A DNA stretch of 64,000 nucleotides, taken from NCBI GenBank assembly GCA_034359265.1, contig CP136895.1, positions 48,998,001 to 49,062,000 on the forward strand. The letters are read 5' to 3'. Position 1 is the stretch's first letter. Each line of letters starts with the position of its first letter. Positions 1-9,254 of this stretch are shown piece by piece. The translations under genes were made by a program, and so were the position numbers. The stretch is from Canna indica (taxonomy: Eukaryota; Streptophyta; Magnoliopsida; Zingiberales; Cannaceae). The notes below the pieces were generated by a model. It saw only the letters and a program-made list of their open reading frames with translations. It made no database searches and was not told the DNA's origin.

Positions 1-647
1 AACGAATGCCGAGATATGTGTCCCGTCTATCGCCCCTATGCAATTCTACAAAAGGATTGTTCAAATGTTAGACAAACCCTATGGAATTATACATAAGGAC
101 TAGGAAAGAATTTTACCTTAAAATAAGGGAACCATCTAGGATGCCCTTCAATTTTAGGTTGAACAGTTCGAGGTTTTCAGGGTTTGTTAATTTCTGTCCC
201 CAACCTAAGAACTGCTGCAAGTGTCAACTTGAACCACTTGTGACACGTTTGAGTAGAGTGTTGATAGCGCTCCGCAACGACTCTTACTCGTTCATTATGA
301 CAAAGTGTATATAAGAACATTGCAACTGATTCCTCCATAAATATATTTTGGTCTTCTAAGCCAAGTCTCCTATGATCGGTGCATAATCTAAGGAATAGAC
401 TTGGCTCCATACGCAAGTTCTCGTAGCACCGTACAAGACTATGTATTAACTCCTGCACATAGTCCGCACCTCTCAAAATTGAAGTGCGCACTGCTCTTCT
501 TGGGGTTGGGTTTTCTAATTCATCCAACTTATCCAATATTTTCAACATGAGTAATAATACCAAGTCATCGAAAATTTCTTCATCGCTATAAAATGTATGC
601 GGAGGTTGATGACTCAATCTACGATAATTAAAAAATAAGTAAAACAT
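1..647 (-). pseudogene. PIF/Harbinger transposase, N-terminal half (broken)
   Basis: Start codon at 645-647. The first exon (117-647) encodes the N-terminal region of HARBI1-type plant transposases: an acidic segment followed by the helical block with RTSILRG, LVRCYENLRM, LRLCTDHRRLG and VAMFLYTLCHN, which in this family precedes the nuclease domain. A 71-bp intron (46-116, GT..AG on the minus strand) separates it from a second exon (1-45) that reads CIGAIDGTH, the motif holding the first catalytic Asp. The rest of the DDE domain is off the window. A TGA interrupts the frame near 177-179, before the intron. The plus-strand copy at 37287 has a TGA at the same place, where related proteins usually continue after a Lys-Pro pair. 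Related transposases cut and paste the element together with a Myb-like partner; this copy cannot make a full protein. Confidence 0.85.
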
Positions 648-791
648 AATGCATGAAAATATAACACATGAAAGTAAACAAACTAAAAATAAATTGTTCA
701 GTTCAGTTCATAACCAAAGCATGAAAAAAATAAAATAAAGTATTGTTACACACATTGTTCAATTTGACATCATAAAAAATAAAATAAAGTG

Positions 792-1735
792 TCACCCATG
801 TAAACTTTGCATCCATTTCTTGAACTGTTCGTCATTCATTGACATAACAAGTGGTCGAGTATCTGGGTGCTCAACCAAGTAAGTCATTGTCTTAAACAAG
901 TAAGCTTCAGGTAGCCCTTCCACACTAGTAATGCGTCCAACACAATTTGGGACACTATATGGATCCGGGAGTGATGTGTACACTGAAGCTGCATCACTTC
1001 GACGAGCTGCATAGTGATTTGAAATAAGTTCATACTACTTTTTCTTCTCCTGTTCTACAGTTGATCTCACCGATGATTTACCTCTTTTATTGCCACGTGA
1101 GGAAATAGATGGACGTCTATCTACCTCCTCAACACTATCATCATCTTCCTCCATTAAGGGCTCCTTCATATGTACATTTGGATTCAAATATTCTTTCTCT
1201 AACATATGCTCTTCATCCGAATTCATTGGGGGTTGTGTTGATGATCAGGCCATCCCACCAGTTGCAGTTTGATTTTGAAATATCAATTCCATCAAATTAT
1301 AGTGTGGTGGTGGCCCGTTCTTAAAGGGTTTGAAATATTTTTTGTTGTTCCTTTCTGCACACGAATTTTTTTTTTCTAAAACCAACTAACTTAACCCCAT
1401 TGATTAAATACAAAACAACACACCGATGAGTTCCACACTATTTCATCGACATCAATCTTCCCCGTGTCAGGATTCCATGTGACCCCAGTGTGGTTAATCA
1501 ACTCTTGGAAATGCTTATATAAATGAAGATGCTATGTTTTTTTGGACTTACATTTCTCCACCCCGTAATTAGTCCCATACTTCTCCTCTAGTTTTTTACT
1601 AATATCTTCCCATACAGTCTTATCAAAATTGAGATTGCCTAATTCAGCCTGTCTATTATGCAAGAGGTACAAAAATTCTTCTATGGCATTCTTTGGCCAG
1701 AACTCCGACTTTTCCCTTGGATTCTTGATGGCCAC
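792..1735 (-). pseudogene. Harbinger-associated Myb/SANT-like protein (broken)
   Basis: Second gene of the Harbinger element; in this superfamily the Myb/SANT-like protein binds the element ends and recruits the transposase. Residues 11-100 show the plant Myb/SANT-like domain (FWPKNAIEEFLYLLHNRQ, TVWEDISKKLEEKYGTNYG, then LYKHFQ and GVTWNPDTGKI). An intron is apparent at 1355-1423. The second exon is acidic and low in complexity, then ends with a helical C-terminus (LPEAYLFKTMTYLVEH). Defects: a stop after the CKSKKT motif near 1532, a 1-bp deletion just after the intron compared with the copy at 26408, a TGA near 1250 and a TAG at 1035. Same strand as and upstream of the transposase, as expected. 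Identity is firm; function is lost. Confidence 0.8.
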
Positions 1736-1886
1736 CCATATGTTTAACTTATTATATCTACTTGAAAATATATTTGTAAGCTAACCATAAGCAACATATA
1801 AATAGTTACATAAATATACTAACCATAAGCAACATCATGCAGGATATTTAAAACCAGTGAAGCATGAAATAGTGAACAGTCAATGA

Positions 1887-3397
1887 TGTTGGCGTGTAGG
1901 CCTGGCGGGCCGAGTCACACTCGAGCATCGGGGGCACTCGGGCCCTATACGGTATAAGATGAAGGTGCACCCTTCCCTTTCACCAATTAGTTTGGGGGTC
2001 GTTGGTTAGCGCCGAATTCTGGAGCTGGTATCAGAGCCGGGGTCTCGGGTTTGAGTCTCGATAAGCGATTGCTGAGGGTAATTGTTCCTTGGGTTAAAAT
2101 TAGATAACGAGGTATTTTTTAGGAATTTTTGGAAGCCCTTAGCCTACCCATTCTCGACTCGAAAGATTAGAAAATTTCCGTTTTCGAAAAATTTGTTCTA
2201 GACCCCAAAAACTAGATTTTGATTCTTAAGGATTTTGATTTTTTAGATATTTTTATTGAATCCAAATGGGGGGTAATCCTTATATAACTTAAAGTTAATA
2301 AATGTTATATAAGTAGACTTAGCGAAGATGGAACCCAAACGAGTAGAAAAACCCAAGCAAAATAGAAAATTGCCCAGTCTGTCAAGTTTTCGGTCGACCG
2401 ATCGGTCGACCGACAGAGGCGAGAAAATGGCAGTGGGTGCGTCGGTCGACCGGATAGCGGATCACTGAAGCCGCGACTCATTCGATCGACCCGTCGGTCG
2501 ACCGAACAACGCGTACAAAGCACCGAAAGCCGCGGTCGCTCGGGCGGTCGATCCATCGGTCGACCGATGATCGATCGGCATGCGACCAAACAACGGTAAC
2601 GACTAGTTTTTCGCCCGTTGAGCCGCCTGTTTCGTTCTATTTCTTCTTGGCTCTATAAATACCCTTGCAAAAGCCTTCCTAAGACACTTTTGATCACTCC
2701 TAACCTTCATTGAGCCATCATTGATCAATTCAAAGCTTTCATTGAGCCATTTTTAGAGAAATCCTAGTTTGATCTTTCAATCCTTTAGTTTGCCTTCAAG
2801 CTTGATTTGATTCATCATCAAGGCATCAAGAGGAGCTAGGATTCATTATGTTGGAGCTAAGTATTTGTATTGTTGTAATTTCTGCTCCATTACTTTATAT
2901 TTTCTTGTTTACTTCTTTGTATTTGAGTTTGTAGAAGACCTTGTGTTAGGTCTTGTGTGTAAGTGGTTACCTTGGTGTAGAAGGTGTAAAACCACTTGTG
3001 TAAACGTAGTTTGCTAGGATTAGTTGAGGTGGAAGAGTGCTCTCGGTAAGAAGGTGAAGACTTCCGGATGTGGAAGTGCCTTAGATTGAGAGTGAGACTC
3101 TTCGAGTCAAAGTCCTCTGTGTAAGGAAATCAATTTAATCTAGTAAACTTAGTTTGGAAATCCTAAGCGGGGTGCTTAGGTAGTGGAGTAGGCATTGGGG
3201 CCGAACCACTATAAATCTCTGTGTTAGCATTATTTTCTTTGTTTGTGCTTAATTGATTTATTTTTGTTTCCGCATCTAATCGATAAATTGCGATTTGCCT
3301 AAATAATCTAACAAACGATTAAAACCGGAATTAGGCAAAAAATTTAGATAACACACTATTCACCCCCCCCCCCTCTAGTGTGCCATTTCACCCAACA
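1887..3397 (+). repeat. Chimeric solo LTR, copia (Sirevirus-like), target duplication AATGA
   Basis: Flanked by AATGA at 1882-1886 and 3398-3402. From about 2079 to 3397 it matches the copia LTRs at 47355 and 52756: GGTCGACC palindrome cluster (2391-2575), TATAAATA at 2654-2661 and the terminal CTAGTG block ending CAACA. The first 190 bases (1887-2078) are unrelated to those LTRs, yet begin TGTTGG and contain TGGTATCAGAGCC near 2030, a primer-binding-type sequence complementary to the 3' end of initiator Met-tRNA. It inserted into Harbinger-1 non-coding DNA. Confidence 0.75.
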
Positions 3398-3599
3398 AAT
3401 GAAACAATTGGGAAAACCATAGATAATAAAAACGGTGAACTAGATTTCTAAAACCAGTAAGAACAAGTCAAGCATGAATGAAGCATAATGTTGCTTATAA
3501 AATGAATAACCAATATTCTTTTGTGCTTATAACCGTTATTCTTATGTGCTTATAATGTTGCTTATATAGTGCTTATAACCAATATCCGAATAAATGAAG

Positions 3600-4385
3600 T
3601 GAAGCTACAAATATTAACAGTAGATGAACTCATATTAACTCATTAACAGTAGATGAACTGATAACAGAACAGTATATGATATATAGATAACTGATAATAG
3701 TAGATGAACTCATTCATATTAACAGTATATGATATATAGATAACTGATAATAGTAGATGAACTCATTCATATTAAGAGTATATGATATATAGATAACTGA
3801 TAACATAACAGTAGATGAACTCATTAACAAACAAATAGATGAACTCATATTAACAGTAGATGAACTCATGTTAACAGTAGATGAACTCATTAACAAATAA
3901 ATATGATACATGAACTTAGTACATTGAACATAGAGTATACAGATATGATATATAGATAACTGATAACATAACAGTAGATGAACTCATTAACAAACAAATA
4001 GATGAACTCATATTAACAGTAGATGAACTCATGTTAACAGTAGATGAACTCATTAACAAACAAATAGATGAACTCATATTAACAGTAGATGAATTCATTA
4101 ACAAATAAATATGATACATGAACTCAGTACATTGAACATAGAATATACAGATATGATATATAGATAACTGATAACAGAACAGTAGATGAACTCATTAACA
4201 AACAAATATATGAACTCATATTAACAGTAGATGAACTCATATTAATAGTAGATGAACTCAATAACAAACAAATAGATGAACTCATATTAACAGTAGATGA
4301 ATGCATTCATATTAACAGTAGATGAACTCATAAATATTAATAAAATAAATATGATACAGAACAGTACATGAACTCAAAGATAACT
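3600..4385. repeat. Nested tandem repeat in the Harbinger-1 5' region
   Basis: Short units of about 20-22 bases built on AGTAGATGAACTCAT(ATT)AAC are organised into three or more higher-order blocks of roughly 200 bases, each starting near GATATATAGATAACTGATAA (about 3727, 3785, 3953 and 4155). The open frames inside (65-67 codons) are translations of the repeat and not genes. The 3403-3599 stretch before it is AT-rich with short GCTTATAA repeats and no gene. Confidence 0.8.
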
Positions 4386-5308
4386 GATAATAGAACATTA
4401 CATGTACACCAGCCAAACCCTAGAGTTGGCCAAGAATGAAAGCATATTAAACACCAGCCAAACCCTAGAGCCGAACAACATAGATAACAAATTCAACACA
4501 TTGAAAATACATAGATAACAAATTCAATACATTGAAAATGTTAAAGAATAGAAAACCCTAGAGCCGAACACCAGCCAAACCCTAGATTTGGCTAAGAATG
4601 AAATGCATATTGAACAATTGATAATAAAAGTAGTTAGAAGAAGAAATCCATAGATCGAACCATAAACCCCTAGATTTGGCCAAGAAATAAACCCTATTAT
4701 AGATCTAGTCGAAGGGTTGGTAAGAACAAATCGAATAAATAAACACTAGTCGGAAGAACGAGGTCAACACACAAACGCCTCGATCAAGTTCTAGAGGTGA
4801 AAAACATCCAAATATTGAAGTTCCAAAAACCCTAGATCCAAAAACCGAACAAAAACTAAAGATTGAAGAAGAAAACAAGGAGATCTATACGAAGATCAAG
4901 TTCTAGAGGCGAGAAATCATACATTTTATGAAGAAATCGGGAAGGAAATGGGGTTTTTTGAAGAAATCGCATCTTGTCGCTTCTTGTCGCCGCAGAGCTC
5001 GGGGTCGGGGTGTCGCGAGAGATAGAACACCAGGGCATTGGAGTTGGGTTTTGTTCATTTTGGCGAAATAGGTGAAAAACTTGTTTAATTTACAAGTTTG
5101 CCACCGCTCGTTTTGGGTATTTTTCGCGAAAACCAGAATTCTACTCCGAGTAGAATTTTGGCTCATGTACAAATATAGATTTCGCGAAATCTTCGTTTCA
5201 CAAATCGATTTGAAATTAGGATCCATTTTTGTCAACAAACGGGTTTTCGGGTCGGGTTTTGGTTTGAAACGAAATGAAAACACGAAATTGCTGCAAACAA
5301 ACAAGCCC
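4386..5308 (-). other. Harbinger-1 5' terminal non-coding region with terminal repeat
   Basis: No recognisable coding sequence. On the minus strand the terminus begins GGGCTTGTTTGTTTGCAGC (5290-5308), a good match to plant PIF/Harbinger terminal repeats, which start GG and are rich in TGTTTG. Within 190 bases of the end lie three palindromes: TTTTCGCGAAAA (5121-5132), a 10+1+10 palindrome (5137-5157) and ATTTCGCGAAAT (5179-5190). A minus-strand frame of 133 codons (4903-5304) resembles nothing I know. The 4390-4860 part repeats the phrase CCAGCCAAACCCTAGA. Confidence 0.6.
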
Positions 5309-5311
5309 TAA

Positions 5312-6422
5312 GGCATCAATATCAAGATCTTAATCCTGCCACATGAGTTCTAGCCAAAAATCCCAGATTTAATTCTAAGCATGCAATTCACAAATCAGGT
5401 ACCCAAATTAGGAGAATAGATCAAGATTTGCATATCAAGGAAACAAGAAAACTCATTCGGGCTTTTCATCGAACACCTTGAGGGCGACGCCAGTTTCCCC
5501 CTTGGGCGAGCACCCCTAGGTTTGTCCTAGGGCTGCCGAGCCCCATAGGGGAGAGATTAGAGTCTTCCCAAGCACAAATTCTAAGAATCACGACAAGAAC
5601 TCGAAGAATAAATCAAGAACAAAGCATAAGTACCAAGCCATCAAGAACGGCTTCAAGAATCCGATTAAAATCCCGATGAGAGAAGGTAAACCACTCACCT
5701 TAATTGGAAGAAAGATTGAAAAAGAAATCTCGGACGACGGCCCTCGAATCTGGCTTCAAAAGGGTGGAGGCTTGACTCAAGAAAACGGGATAAGGGGGCG
5801 GCAGCTCACTCCAAGCCGCCGGCTTGGAGAGAGGGAGAGAGGGGAAGGAGAGGGGATAGCTTCGGCTGGCTCCTCTAAGCTCGGCTTGGCTCCAAAGGAA
5901 AAGGAGGAGAGGAAGAGGAAGAGAAAGAATGTGGCTCAGCTCAGCTCTTGGTTGCGGCGGCTCCAAGGAGAAAAGGGAAAGGCAGCTGGTGGCTTGGCGG
6001 TTGGCTCCCTTTCTCAATTCTTTGGGTGGCTCCAAAATAGGAGCCACAAGCCATGAGGAGGGGGTTTTATACTCCCTCCTCAACCCTAACCTCTTAATCC
6101 AAAACCCGAATCCACCTTAAGCCAAAACTAAATCTGCTAACCCGATAGACTTAATTAATTTAATTAAACTTATTCTAATAAATCACAAGCAATTAATTAA
6201 ATACACCCACATGAACATAATTAACAATTATGCACACACAACATCAAATTAAATAATTTAAACTACCCAAGCCTAAAATTCATAAATTCATATCCTACTT
6301 ACCCTAGCTCGCAAGCTCGCTCCGGACCATGAGTCGACTTGGCTCGACCACGAACTAGTCCGCTAGGCTGACAAACACACATATGAGAAAAAATAATAAA
6401 TTTAAATATCTAAGATATTACA
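5312..6422 (-). repeat. Gypsy LTR (gypsy-1 family), 3' LTR of a minus-strand remnant, interrupted by Harbinger-1
   Basis: Reads on the minus strand from TGTAATATC at 6422. It matches the first part of the LTR at 26893: the CCTAGCGG and GAGTCGACTCATG block, the GAGCC-rich stretch after the TATA region and the block around 5480-5560 that corresponds to 27720-27820 (CCCTATGGGG, GGGGTGCTCGG). It is cut at 5311 by the Harbinger-1 terminus, so the rest of the LTR should lie left of the window. The long open frames at 5676-6083 on both strands are GC-rich LTR sequence and not genes. Confidence 0.8.
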
Positions 6423-6438
6423 GTCCTCCCTCCTTAAA
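6423..6438 (-). other. Polypurine tract of the gypsy remnant
   Basis: On the minus strand a purine run containing AAGGAGGGAGGAC directly precedes the LTR start TGTAATATC at 6422. This is the normal plus-strand priming site for reverse transcription and fixes the LTR edge. Confidence 0.7.
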
Positions 6439-6457
6439 GAAAATTCATCCTTGAATT

Positions 6458-6825
6458 TTAGAAAAGAAAATAAGGACTCACCACATCATCAAACAATGAA
6501 GGATAACACTCCCTCATATTATGCTCCACCTCCCAGGTGGACTCCTGGCCGGAATGGTGCTTCCATCTGACCTTAACCATGGGGATCTCCTTGGACCTCA
6601 ACTTTTGGATCTGCCGGTCTAGCACCTCAACTGGTCGCTCCTTATAAGAGACTGCTGAATCCACCTCCACTACGATAGGCTCAATCACATGGGACTCATC
6701 CCGAATGTACTTCTTCAGCATAGACACATGGAACACTGGATGTACTCGGTCCATACTAGGAGGTAGGGCCAACTCATAGGCCATAGCTCCCCTGCGCTTG
6801 AGAATAGGAAACAACCCAATGAAAT
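6458..6825 (-). pseudogene. Gypsy integrase C-terminus with chromodomain-like tail (fragment)
   Basis: About 118 codons on the minus strand, open to a stop at 6458. It shows the conserved chromovirus integrase tail: MAYELALPPSMDRVHPVFHV, MLKKYIRDESHVIEP, then the chromodomain-like segment VKVRWKHHSGQESTWEVEH and MRECYPSLFDD. In this clade the tail is thought to guide integration into chromatin. Only the last part of pol survives; homology stops near 6825, where it joins unrelated copia-derived sequence. It sits 36 bases upstream of the polypurine tract, so it belongs to the same element as the LTR to its left. Confidence 0.85.
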
Positions 6826-6924
6826 GAAGATGTCATTTTTCATACCTTAGGCATCATAATAATGAAATGAAGTTGCAACCAAGGATGGGTTCTTCGTTCA
6901 AGTCGGTCAAATTCAATTCTTCAA

Positions 6925-7140
6925 TCTCCTTTACCCTTGTGTGGTACCCCTACAAAAGAGCATGAGACTTTTTGTACCCAAATGACTTTGGGTCCTTCGG
7001 GGTTAGTTGGCCTAGCTAGGAATCCAAAGTGTTCTAGCTACACTTGGATTTCATTTAAGAGGACAATCATATATTGCATGACCATATGTACCACAATAAA
7101 AACAATGTCAATGAAACTTCTGGGCATTCTGCCCATAATC
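6925..7140 (-). pseudogene. Copia gag zinc-knuckle fragment
   Basis: On the minus strand the frame around 7110-7060 reads the core of a CX2CX4HX4C zinc knuckle (CFYCGTYGHAIYDC) followed by NPSVARTLWIP and GPKVIWVQK, the phrase that follows the last knuckle of Sirevirus-like gag proteins (compare 52600-52755 and 16610-16745). It is a short remnant with stops. The 6830-6924 stretch to its left has no clear identity. Confidence 0.7.
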
Positions 7141-7594
7141 ATATGTACCGTCGAGCGATCGAAGGCTTTTTGCCCAGTCTTGGCATCATTCGGTCGACCA
7201 GTCGATCGATCGAAATGCCTTCTGCCCATTTTCACCTTCTGTCAGTCGACCAGTTGGTAGACGGAATTCGGGCAGGGCTAATTTTTGCGTATTTTTCTTG
7301 CGCGCTTCATTTTCGGGTTCCGGCCTTCAGCGTGTGTCAACTTGGAGAGCTTTCTATATGTTCTCTAGACTCATCCAAGATGTCATTGGTGCACACGACG
7401 AGCTTCTAGAAATTTCTGTGATGAACCCGAACGCGTCGATCAATGTCCTTTCGATTCTCCGATATTTCTGATTGAGGACATCGAGTGCTAACCGATATGG
7501 AACCTAAAAATATTCCTCAATGAAATCATTAGTTTCATGTTTGTTATCATCAAAACCGAGATTAAGACCAAGGTTGAAAACCATAGGCTAACAG
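7141..7594 (-). repeat. Copia LTR fragment, 5' half
   Basis: Minus-strand sequence starting TGTTAGCCTATGG at 7594 that matches the starts of the LTRs at 47355 and 52756 (GATGATAACAAACATGAAACTAAT, split here by small changes) and runs into the GGTCGACC palindrome cluster (7141-7262). It abuts the gag zinc-knuckle fragment at its left, without a polypurine tract or primer site between them. Confidence 0.7.
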
Positions 7595-8376
7595 ACTGGC
7601 CATCAACCGGCCACCGACTGGGCGACGTCAACAGGCAAATTTTTATCCATTGCAAACAACTGTTTTGGCCCTCTCCTCTTGGCTTATAAATAAAAGCCTT
7701 ATACCTGCCTCCCTAGTTCTCTTGTTCTTCATTGAGTCCATCCTAAGAGATTTTGAGCCTAAAGGAGTTGATCTAAAGCCCTAATCGTCATTTTCATATT
7801 CTCAATCTCTCCTCACTTCATCAAGATCGCTTTCACGGAGAAATTCTTATTTGAAGCCTTGAAGTGTAAGAAGGAAACGCATTGGAGCTTTATCAAGTTT
7901 GTTTTTATATTTAAGCTCCATTGCATTTGTTTTACCTATTATTTTCTTGCTACTTGTATGGTTGTATGTGTAGGTGTAGTGTACACCTAGGGTTCCTTTG
8001 TAATTGAGTGTTTTTGCTAGAGAATAGGTGTTGACACCCACCTCTAGGGTTGAGGGATAAGTCCTCATTGTATTCTTAGAAAAACATTAAAGTTATAAAG
8101 AGTAGTGGTTAGAAATCCTTGGTGAGGAGCCAAGGTAGTGGAATAGGTAGGATTTGCCAAACCACTATAAATGGTCTTGTTTGCATTGCTATATTACTTG
8201 CTTGATTGATCCTTACTTTTGCTCAATTTAATTGTAATCACATCTTGTAGCACTTAGGATCGAGAAACTTGAATTGGCTAGTTGAGTTGATTAAAACCGG
8301 AAGAGAATTGAGTTAAACTTAAAAGTAACCTACACACTATTCAACCACTCCTTCTAGTGTGACCATTTCACTAACA
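7595..8376 (+). repeat. Copia LTR, 3' half, of copia-A
   Basis: Plus-strand LTR portion: TATAAATA at 7685-7692, the downstream leader with TCATTGAGTCCATCC, the block AAATCCTTGGTGAGGAGCCAAGG (8115-8140) shared with the copia-1 LTR, and the end CTAGTGTGACC..CTAACA at 8376. Together with the oppositely oriented half at 7141-7594 it forms a head-to-head arrangement rather than one normal LTR. Confidence 0.7.
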
Positions 8377-8378
8377 TT

Positions 8379-8390
8379 TGGTTTGAGAGC
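8379..8390 (+). other. Primer binding site of copia-A (mutated)
   Basis: TGGTTTGAGAGC directly after the LTR end; two changes from TGGTATCAGAGC, the initiator Met-tRNA primer site used by the other copia elements in this window. Confidence 0.65.
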
Positions 8391-8431
8391 AAGGTTGTAG
8401 GCTTAGGTTTAACCATTTATCCTACACTTAT

Positions 8432-8693
8432 GGCTTCAAATATCATACTAGGTCAAGGGTCTTCAACTCATGCATCTTTTTGATGGAAACAATTATGCTT
8501 ATTGGAAAACTAGGATGAGTATTTTCTTGCAATCCCTAGGATTAGATGCTTGGAGAACTATTCATATAGATTATGAACTACCCTCCAAGAGCATGGATGA
8601 TTGGTCTCAAGAAGAGATAAAAATTGTTTAATTCTATTGCCAAAGCAATGATTGCATTACATTGTGGTTTATCCATAAATGAATTTAATAGAA
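8432..8693 (+). pseudogene. Copia-A gag, N-terminal piece
   Basis: Start ATG near 8432 followed by a frame that, apart from one early frameshift, parallels the copia-1 gag: SSTHAS, then FDGNNYAYWKTRMSIFLQSLG and a run that ends near INEFNR. This is the copia-type gag N-terminal domain, which forms the virus-like particle. The piece stops abruptly at 8693 where the CACTA element begins. The gag resumes at about 11741 with some 150 codons missing, so the insertion was accompanied by a deletion. The gag is completed by 25766-26080. Confidence 0.7.
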
Positions 8694-8696
8694 CAC

Positions 8697-9060
8697 CACT
8701 AGAATTGTCGTCATCACCGACAGCTGAAGCCGTGGCTGAACCATCGATGATAACTATCACGGACGGCGCCAGCCATGGCTAAAAGCCATCACTGATGTGG
8801 GCATCTCAGATAAGTTGTGATGGCATCTCTCGGCTGTCACAAGTAATCATAAGCGATAGCCGCGGGCGCTGTCGCTGATTTAAACACATCAGTGACGGCT
8901 GTAGGCGGCTGGCACTGATACCAACACATCAACCACAGCCCAGGGTCGTCAGCGATACTATTAGCAACTGTGATATTTGGTGCTGCCCATGCCATCAGCC
9001 ATTTATGATAAGCTTTCAGCCACGGCTTAGTGACGGTTGACCGTGGGTAAGTCGTGGCTA
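8697..9060. repeat. CACTA subterminal repeat region
   Basis: Repeated variants of GCCGTGGCT, CATCAGTGACGG and GTCAGCGA in both orientations. In CACTA elements such motifs bind the element's own DNA-binding protein. No coding sequence is seen here or in 9060-9254. Confidence 0.55.
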
Positions 9061-9254
9061 AAGGTATATCTTGTAACTGAAAAAAATGAAAATTTTGTAA
9101 ATTCTTGTATACAATAATATATAGACTACAACCTATTTTCAATCACATATTACAACCAAAAAACATCATACACATGCATTTGAAACCAAATATACAAGTT
9201 TTACATAACTATCATCAATCTAAGCCTCAAACGGGAGGCAAACAAGTTTTACAA

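Larger units (their letters stand above)
1..5308 (-). mobile_element. PIF/Harbinger element (Harbinger-1), 3' part outside the window
   Basis: Minus-strand DNA transposon of the PIF/Harbinger superfamily. Its 5' end is the terminal repeat at 5308, followed by TAA (5309-5311), the three-base target duplication typical of this superfamily. Reading leftward it has a long 5' non-coding region (1740-5308) with tandem repeats and palindromes, a Myb/SANT-like gene (792-1735) and the 5' part of the DDE transposase gene (1-647). The other terminus lies before position 1. A solo copia LTR interrupts it at 1887-3397. The flanking sequence at 5312-6422 is a gypsy LTR, so this element jumped into that LTR. 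Both genes contain stops, so this copy is not autonomous. Confidence 0.85.

Noticed and set aside
2020..2060. Possible tRNA gene or Pol III promoter around TGGTATCAGAGCCGGGGTCTC
   Set aside because: Only the short stretch complementary to the tRNA 3' end is present; no cloverleaf. It is a primer-binding-type sequence.
3714..4306. Three 60-67-codon frames with similar proteins
   Set aside because: They are translations of the tandem repeat; their similarity comes from the repeat and not from a gene family.
4903..5304. 133-codon minus-strand open frame near the Harbinger-1 terminus
   Set aside because: No recognisable domain; it starts just inside the terminal repeat and has no counterpart visible in Harbinger-2. 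Treated as non-coding.
5676..6083. Overlapping 126- and 127-codon open frames on both strands
   Set aside because: They lie wholly within a gypsy LTR, come from its GC-rich GAGCC-type sequence, and are not kept in the other LTR copies.
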